NCBI GenBank assembly: GCA_036250195.1
Contig: JAVHZZ010000001.1
Coordinates: forward strand, 380,539,907-380,603,906
DNA from: Mixophyes australis
Taxonomy: Eukaryota; Chordata; Amphibia; Anura; Limnodynastidae
Length of the DNA stretch: 64,000 nucleotides
Direction: 5' to 3'
Shown here: piece after piece, positions 56,990 to 64,000 of the stretch
How positions within the stretch are numbered: position 1 is the stretch's first letter
Layout of the letters: the number at the start of each line of letters is the position of its first letter
Translations under genes and position numbers: made by a program
Notes under the pieces: model-generated
Told to the model about the DNA's origin: nothing
Seen by the model: the letters and a program-made list of their open reading frames with translations, nothing else
Databases searched by the model: none

Positions 56990-57840
56990 AAGTAAGTCTA
57001 AGAAAAAGTTATTGAAAAATACCACCATTGGGCTGAAGGATATAAGACCATTTTCAAGATTTTTTATATCCACTGGAGCACAGTCAAGGCTGTCATGATA
57101 AATATGGCACAAATTGTTAATTTGTATAGAACAAAACATCCTCCAAAATTTAGCATCCATGTAAGAAGGACATTTGTCAAAGTGGACACCAGAGACTTAT
57201 TTCAAGTTTGACAGAATTACAATCTTCCATTGTAAAGATAGGAGGAACTAAGTTTTAGACAGTAGTCAAGAGCCTTCACAAATCTGTGCATTTTTAAGGG
57301 TAGTAGAAAGAAAATTGTCATAGCTAGAGTTTGCCCACAAACATATTTGAGACACACATACCAAATGGATAAGATTATATGGTCTTATAAGACCAAAACT
57401 GGACTTTTGATCCTCAATACAGGGCCCTATGTTTGGCATAAGCCTAACACTGCACATCGTTCCAAGAACACTATTATGATGCATGGTGGCAGAAGAATAA
57501 TGCTATGGTATGCTTGCATGCTTCAGGACTGGGAACATCAAAAGAGAGGGCAAAATCATGGAGCAAGCAATCTCAGGATTAACTCTGCTACAAACTGCAA
57601 GAGACTTAGAACATAAGAAGAGGTTTATGTTGCAGTAGAAAAGTGAAATAAAGAATACATCAAAATGCAATTAAGCCATTTATGTTGTTAAATACCCAAA
57701 AAATCAATGTCCCACAGTAATCCAGGCAAAGACCATGCCACAATTCCACAGAGAGGCTATGGATTTATTTCAAAATTGCTACTTACCAATGATCCCCTTT
57801 AATCTGTTTGATCCAGGATACTACTGCAAAGAAAAAAGTT
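56990..57840 (+). pseudogene. Tc1/mariner transposase remnant
   Basis: Following an HTH-like start (KKLLKNTTIGLKD...STVKAV), the text GTVNLYRTKHPPKF-like marks the second DNA-binding helix region. The 89-codon frame at 57347-57616 reads MDKIIWSYKTKTGLL, GPYVWHKPNTAHRSKNTIM and MHGGRRIMLWYACM. It matches the Tc1 succession WxxVLWSDETK...VWRKPNTAHxxxNT...HGGGSIMLWGC. The first catalytic Asp (WSDETK) is Tyr here (WSYKTK). The later Asp and Glu blocks are not recognisable. No terminal repeats were found. The element is dead. Confidence 0.75.
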
Positions 57841-60183
57841 GAACATTTGCAGTAGATGTACAGATATAGCACTTACCCAAATGAAAATTATGTAATGACA
57901 TAAAATGTAAACATTTTGAATGAGAATGAATGCTTTTAATAACCACTGTACATACATATGTAGATATAACTGCTTTAAAAATAAATTAACCATCTGTAGA
58001 TGTGAGTAAGTTGTAGATGAGTTTATAGGAATGTTATATATATAAAAAAACATTGTGCTAAAGTGACTGTGAAAACCACGCAGTGAAAGTTTTGTATATA
58101 AAGCAGCGGGACGCTTGTAATCCATCATGCCATATGCATAATATGAACCTTCAATGTTTCACTGCCTTATAGTTAAATTGCATTTTTATGGTTCTTGTGC
58201 ATTTGTTCAACATATGTTATTTTATGCCGTGAATATTTATGTTAATAATAACATGGTTACATAAGCCAGAAAAAGGTATTCTTAAATGATGTCAGGTGGA
58301 ATGTAAATCAGGAATAGTTTAGGACTAGATGTCTGGGTTAAACAATTGGTGTACACATGGATATTGTTATCAAATCTCTCAGATTTAGTCAACCAGATCA
58401 TTGTTATACTAGTATCTCTAGATTAGACTCCTAGGAACTTTCTCCACGAGGAGCCAACAGGCCCAATCAGCATGGGGGGACCTTTAGGGTTATGCCTTAT
58501 TAATGACCCATCTATCATAACCTGGGTACAGCCCTTAGTCCACCCACCAATAGCTCCTTCACCATGGGAATATTGAAGGGGATTTAACCTGCGTTTTTTA
58601 CTGTATTGCTGGTGTTCATGGATTGGTGTTTAGGAACTGTACTTCCATCACATGTGTTTGCTGTACCTGCATGAATCCCATGTGTCTGGTGTTTATATAT
58701 CCGCATGTCTGTATTGCCACCTCCAGGATAAACCCTGTTGTGGTTGCAATAATCTACCTAAGTGATTTCAAAGAACCCATATGTATTGCTTACAGTGACC
58801 ATCATTGATATTTACATGACACCCAGGGTTAATACAATAGAATTCCTATCTTGAGTTGAACATACCTGTAATCGAATTGGCTACTTGAATTTTAGGTAAT
58901 ACAATACTAACCGTTATTCATTTGTGCAAAAATAAACTGGCTCTTGTAATTTAACAAAACTAAATAAATAAAATAAATACATGTGTTGCCCCCACACAAT
59001 TTAATTAACTACACCTGCACATACACACACACACGTCCATGACTCCATTACTAGTCATGTTGTTAAATAGTTATACTCCATTTGTTCCTAAATTGCTATA
59101 TACCTTGAAAGTTTATAATAAAATGCAAAACCCCCACAAATGTGTACATATTTAATTTTACATAATAGAAAAACAGATCGTTGCCAGCTATTATGAGCAA
59201 AATACATGCATTATCATTATTTGCATGTATATAATTTTTATATATCAGTATTTTCATTTAAATGCACTTTTACTATGTAAAGAAAATATTATCCTATTTA
59301 AAATATGTTTTATACAGTTACCAATCTCTTTCTAGAGGCAGCAATAACAGACAATGTTATGGTCAGACTATAGATGTTAAATCCCAAAGAGCATCCCCTA
59401 ACTCAATATTTACAGCAAACAAGGTACAAAAGGCCTTAGAAAGTACATAATGTTGCAATATTGATGGTGAAAAAACACATAATTGGCTCCCCTGAAAGCA
59501 TTATTAGACCGCAAATATTAGCTCTCATAAAATTGTCCAATTAAGATGAGATAGAGAAAAAGAAACAATCCCCACAAGGTTGTTTGTAGTTAAATCCTGT
59601 TCCTTGCAAATAATAATTTTGACAATTATTATAGATGTAAGTCATGTACTTTATGCGAGAAACATCATTAAATGTCTCCAACAAACAGGTTTTTAACTTG
59701 GAAAAGTATTCTGCATCTCCCTTTTAACTTATATTCTTCAACTATGCTGTTAACTCAAGAATTATTTTTTCCATTTTGATTTATACAAATGTGTTTTAAT
59801 TTAATAGAAAGGTAAGGGGAAAAGACGCATACATGAAAATCAACAGAAACATGTATATGAAATTATGTCAACAGGCTTAATTTGAAAATATTCACCTAAT
59901 ATATTTTTATAAGTCTAGTTCACCCAGATCATCATACTGTATACTTGTCAATAGCACCATTACCGATTTAGGTGTAGAAATTTAAATAAGCATTGCAATT
60001 TCAACCAGTGTATTATTTACAACATACAGATTGGTGCAAAATACATATATATCCACATAAATGTATTGACTGTCAATTGATTTTGAGAGATTGAAAAGAA
60101 ATCTGGTGCAAGGAGACCCATTAAAACTTAAGAATAAAATAGTGTGTATTGATCCAATAAGAACACAGCCATTAATATAGAAT
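57841..60183. other. AT-rich, no gene recognised
   Basis: No repeat boundary or domain seen. The 109-codon minus-strand frame at 57799-58128 has no known domain. Confidence 0.45.
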
Positions 60184-60735
60184 GGCACCAAAACATCCTC
60201 CAAAAGCAACTTCTCTCAACCATCCAAGAACAGTTTGGTGACAAACAATGCATTTTCCAGAATGATGGAGCACCTTGCCATAAGGCAAATGTGATAACTA
60301 AGTGGCTCGGAGATCAAAACATCAACATTTTGGGTCCATGGATAGGAAACTCCCCAGACCTTAATCCCATCGATAACTTGTGGTCAATCCTCAAGTGGCG
60401 GGTGGAAAAACAAAAACCCACAAAGTCTGACAAACTCGTAGCACTGATTCGGCAAGAGTTGGTGGCCATCAGTCAGTATGTGGCCCAGGAGTTGATTAAT
60501 AGCATGACAGGATGAATTGCAGAGATCTTCAAAAAGTAGGGTCAACACTGCAAATATTGACTCTTTGCACAAACTTAATGTAATTGTCAATAAAAGCCTT
60601 TGACACTTAAGAAATTCTTGTAATTTTACTTCAGTATACCATAGCAACATCTGACAAAAGGTCTAAAAACATTGAAGCAGCAAACTTTGTGAAAACCAAT
60701 ATTTTTGTCATTCTCAAAACTTTTGGCCATGATTG
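60184..60735 (+). pseudogene. Tc1-type transposase C-terminus with 3' terminal repeat
   Basis: A frame running through 60185-60530 has LQKQLLSTIQEQFGDKQ, FQNDGAPCHKANVITKWL, GPWIGNSPDLNPIDNLW, LVALIRQELVAISQ and ELINSMTG. The second catalytic Asp is in QNDGAPCH. The third acidic residue, normally Glu in NPIE, is Asp here, 35 residues later by count. Spacing of 35 rather than 34 would fit the DD35E group of Tc1 elements. The 3' terminal repeat reads CTTTTGGCCATGATTGTGA near 60720. The 5' two thirds, with the first Asp, are missing. Confidence 0.78.
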
Positions 60736-60834
60736 TGAACCTCAATATTATCTTTTTCTTGAGTGTCAGTGACTGATGATCCAAGCAACAGATGATCCAA
60801 GAGAAAAGGAAACCATAAGCACCATTAATTAAGG

Positions 60835-61100
60835 AAAGCAAAGCAAAGCAAACAAAATGAGTGACTTTGCACTTTGGCAAAACTATGTTGCATTGGAGGG
60901 GGAGCTAAAGTTTGGGAAGGGCATGCCCTAGATCAACTTTTAATTTCAGTGTAAAAATAAAGCTATCAAGTATTTGTGTGCTACATGAAAAAAACAGCCA
61001 GTATTTAACTTATGTGCAAAATAATAAACTAATATGCACTCCTTGCATTGTAACATAGTTTTAATTGGAGAAAACTTACTTTCTTTAATAAATCAGGCCC
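60835..61100 (-). repeat. Dispersed DNA repeat, inverted relative of 43.8 kb
   Basis: The minus strand begins GGGCCTGATTTATTAAAG and has TTAAATACTGGCTG, AGCACACAAATACTTGATAG, CTTTATTTTTACACTG and TGCAACATAGTTTTGCC, the same order as 43796-44111. Confidence 0.7.
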
Positions 61101-61240
61101 AACGTGTATACTGTGTTCATCTTGATAGTTAAGAAAAGGTGACGAGTGAATATACTCAACTATTAAAAGATCAAGATCTTAAATGATGCCCTTGCATCTG
61201 TTGTTATTATCATAAATGCATATTGAAACAACAGTGCACA

Positions 61241-61272
<32 letters not shown>

Positions 61273-61628
61273 CACAATGTATTTCTTTTAAATTTAAAAT
61301 GGTGGGTTAATATGGTTCCGTTCACCAAATGTATGATGTAATTGTTCCTATAAAAATTTGCCATGGCTCATGGAATAAGCAAATATTGTTTTTATTCTGA
61401 TATAAATATAAAAAATACAGAGTGTTGTATTTTTATTTACAGTACCATTGGCGATGTTTTACAAGGGTTGATCCGGTATAATTGTATATTTGTTTATAAT
61501 TGTGTAATTATAGAGAATGTCAATTTACATAAACAAAAGAAAAGTAGCCAATAAAATTTATAAATCTCCCTTAAGTCAAAGTGCTACTTTTTGTTAGTCA
61601 GTCAGTCATTAAATTTTAAATTGATATC
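61101..61628. other. No gene; (AAT)n run
   Basis: AAT trinucleotide repeat at about 61241-61271. Otherwise AT-rich. Confidence 0.5.
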
Positions 61629-62345
61629 TCATACTGATAATGCATATGATAATGATACTTTGAACAAGGCATTCATTGAGAACAAAACTGCATCATAGCT
61701 ATCTGAACCAGCAGGGCCTACCAACACATAATCATCCAGATAGTGCCCAACACCATGGTACCCCATACACACCATTATGACCCACTGAAGAAAAGAGCTT
61801 AAACATGTAAGAAAGGTGCAGAACACAGTACAGTCAATGGACAAGCATTTATCAATATAAAAACCATCATGAAACTTAAAACCCATAAATTTAAATGGGG
61901 TGCAGTGGGTGATGATTAAAACGCAGCTTCTACATCCAGCTTGACCATTAATACTCTTCTCCCATGGCCCTTAACCATGTTCAATGCATCCACAAAAGAC
62001 AGTCTCATCAATTGTGTCATTCACAGACTGCCCTGGAGGGTGAGACAGGTGTTCGATCAGATAGAACTTACCCAGCCCCTTCTGGGCACTAACACCGCCA
62101 GGGACACAATTAAACCTGGAATAGGGGGACTTAAAAGTGCCACACATTCTGCCCAACTGACTTCATGCAAGACTTTGGCTTTAACAACTTCCATCATCTA
62201 CCAAGATTGCACTAAATTTCTCCTTGAATAAGCAACCTGAAGTGGTCTATAAATCCCTCATACAAAAATCATTGTGCTCTTCTATGGGGATACCAGCTCA
62301 ACCACTTGGAGACTTCCACCACCACCACAGGAGAATAAGCTTAAG
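61629..62345 (-). pseudogene. DIRS-type reverse transcriptase remnant (-)
   Basis: On the minus strand, in order: LSWYPHRRAQ (about 62300), then SPYSRFNCVPGGVSAQKG, KFYLIEHLSHPPGQSVNDTI, then (other frame) RRVLMVKLDVEAAF, then MGFKFHDGFYIDKCLSIDC, SSFLQWVIMVCMG and HYLDDYVLVGPAGS (61629-61886). This matches the DIRS order: S-x-NDxI, D-x-E-AAF (first Asp), LGFKF...YID-CLPMG, and the catalytic YLDD, which is intact here. DIRS elements integrate with a tyrosine recombinase, but no recombinase text lies in the window. A frameshift and a stop after AAF mark it as dead. Confidence 0.8.
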
Positions 62346-62756
62346 CAAGGGGGGCCACATGACCATGATTGTTCAGCTGTGGACTCCCCTGTGCATCTGG
62401 AACAATATTTACTGAGGTGACTTTCTCCACACCTGGAATAAGAATGCCTGAATTTACAGACTGAACCTCTGTTGCAATTCCCACTGTTAAAGGCAAAACA
62501 CTTCCCTCTGGTGGTAAAACTCCTCCCTTGCCATACTGTGCTCCTGGAAGCCCATCAATCTGCCACACCTCCTGTAGGCTGAGTAACCTCTAAAATCACC
62601 TTGACCCCTTTGCATCTGAAAGCAATCACCCCCATCCAATCCTGCTTCTTACGAAATGCCTCATAATATTTGTGCTACATAATCCTTTTTGATCTCATGT
62701 ACTTCCTCTTGATCATATACATGTACTTGATAATGTTCAAGTGCTCCTCAGGGCTG

Positions 62757-64000
62757 GGGGTAAATGTATCAAGCTGCAATTTTTCATCAATTTAAAATTG
62801 CTGCAAATCACAAGATGATTTGAATCCCCAAGTCACCATACATATTAAGTAGAGATTTTTAGTCTGAAATACCAAATTGCTTTTCATCTCTCGCTATTTA
62901 CGACGATTAAAACTCACCCGTGTTTAGCTGATAATCGCTATTTTCAAACCAATACTCAATTCTGGTTGGTTGCAAGTTTTACATGCAAAGTTTCCATGAT
63001 TTTGACCTCACTAACATTCTAAAGAGCAGGATAATTCCTTATTTGAGTTGATAGGGGAATTAGGAGTTAGTGTGAGCAGGTGAAAGTGTAGGAGAGAGTT
63101 TAGATTATGTTAAGGAGTGTGGAGAGTGAGCTTTGTGTTTTGTACTCATTCTTATTTTGTTTAGTTGCTCTTGGTTGTCTTATTGTGTTTATTATTTAAT
63201 TTTATATTTGGTGAGTGTTGTTTTTGCTGTTGACTGTATATCCTCTGTCCTTGGTTTGTGGGTGTATTATGTTTGTTGTTTTAGATTTCCCCTGTGTTGT
63301 ATTTGTCAATTTCTTTTTTGGCTTGTCTTATCCTGTGTGTTTGTCTGTCCAGATGGTATGAAGAAGAAGAGGTTATAAGGCTATGGAGAGTGATAAGGAG
63401 GAGAGAGAGGAGCTAGGAGTTGAAGAGGAGCAGGAGAATGAGGCAGGCACTTCTGTGGGCAAAACTCAGTCCAGGCGCAACCTGCGCTTTAGTTTTCAGG
63501 AAAATTGTGCACTCATACTCAATTTAGTGCCTGTGTGTGGGGGCATTTTAGGGAGCCTTGCTGCAAAGACCACATTTGCGCTTAAGAAGCAGCTGTGGTC
63601 ACAATTATGTGACGCTGTGAATGTGGTGGGCCCCATTAAGCGAACAATAGAGAACTGCCGCAAAAAAATCTCTGACATCAAAAGGAGAGTGAAGGAGAAA
63701 ATGGTAGAGGAAAGGTGAGCAGCTGCAGGGGCTGGTGGTTGGCCTGCTCTAGTGGTGAAGTACACGTAGAAGAAGGAGTTCAAGCAGCTCGTCCCAATTA
63801 AGTTTCTCATGGGAATTAATATACGGGACACCGACAGACCTGTGTCTCAACCCAAGGCTGGTGAGTAATGCATAATGGTGCAAATGTTTATCCTTTATGT
63901 TCAAACAGCAATCCTGCAGCAAGTAAATATTTGATTTTTCTGCAAACTGCAAACAGAAACCTGAACATTTTTTTGTACATGAAAAATATATTAATATCAA
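62757..64000 (+). mobile_element. Harbinger transposon, 5' part, runs off the window
   Basis: The left end GGGGTAAATGTATCAAGCTG matches the terminal word of the MITE at 39638. About 600 bp inside begins a Myb-like ORF, the known first gene of vertebrate Harbinger elements, and the transposase gene should follow beyond 64000. No target duplication can be checked because the right end is out of view. Confidence 0.6.
63383..63873 (+). pseudogene. Harbinger Myb/SANT-like DNA-binding protein, stop-interrupted
   Basis: The ATG at 63383 opens an acidic Glu-rich N-terminus (about 30 residues), then RRNLRFSFQENCALILNLVP, FGSLAAKTTFA-like text (here LGSLAAKTTFALKKQLW), VVGPIKRTIENCRKKISDI and KRRVKEKM, the three-helix Myb/SANT-like domain of Harbinger ORF1. 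That protein carries the transposase to the nucleus and DNA. A TGA after EER at 63716 stops it at 111 residues, but homologous text goes on in the same frame: AAAGAGGWPALVVKYT, a second stop, then FLMGINIRDTDRPVSQPKAGE and a TAA at 63870. So it is a recent pseudogene with two nonsense changes. The GGTGAGTAAT at its end could be a splice donor. Confidence 0.8.

Overview
This window looks like intergenic or intronic DNA from a vertebrate, most likely an anuran amphibian. That assignment is an inference from the repeat content: a DIRS-type reverse transcriptase, Tx1-like L1 and L2 LINEs, solo LTRs of Gypsy-like build, Harbinger DNA with a Myb-like ORF, Tc1 and hAT elements, a tRNA-like SINE with an (ATG)n tail, and many long (TA)n tracts. 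I found no exon of a host protein gene, no rRNA or tRNA gene and no CRISPR array. Nearly every reading frame above chance is a decayed transposon protein or a by-product of a tandem repeat.

Layout. 1-4,000: AT-rich DNA with a 20-bp minisatellite and a Harbinger-like MITE. 3,933-7,390: old L2 LINE (+) with a 2A-like NPGP motif at its N-terminus, split by a SINE. 7,400-11,000: AT-rich, mostly unique. 11,036-17,343: the best-preserved element, an essentially full-length L2 LINE (-) between 11-bp target-site duplications (TSDs). It is split by a 1,682-bp solo LTR that has its own 5-bp TSD and two internal VNTR arrays. 18,600-20,600: SINE, Tc1-like MITE, dispersed repeat. 20,600-24,120: Tx1-like L1 (+) 5' half, interrupted in ORF1 by a 103-bp insert with a 13-bp TSD. 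26-31 kb: MITEs, the 3' end of a Tx1-like L1 and a 58-bp-arm hairpin MITE. 32.5-34.8 kb: L1 ORF2 (-). 37.0-38.0 kb: broken copy of an uncharacterised animal protein family, next to a SINE. 39.6-44.1 kb: MITEs, a 667-bp solo LTR and another dispersed repeat. 45-50.8 kb: L2 and L1 scraps and a 222-bp direct duplication about 96% identical. 51,597-53,140: hAT-type element with a perfect 8-bp TSD, carrying a 24-bp minisatellite and a perfect 22-bp hairpin. 56-61 kb: L2 and two Tc1 pseudogenes. 61.6-64.0 kb: DIRS reverse transcriptase (-), then the 5' part of a Harbinger element with its Myb-like ORF.

The genes do not work together as a pathway. What the window offers is a dated stack of insertions: SINE into L2, solo LTR into L2, short retrocopy into L1, hAT into an LTR-like stretch. 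No undescribed molecular system is claimed. The items most worth a second look are the hAT element with its minisatellite and hairpin, the nested L2/LTR locus, the 103-bp retroinsert, the 222-bp duplication and the uncharacterised gene family remnant at 37 kb.
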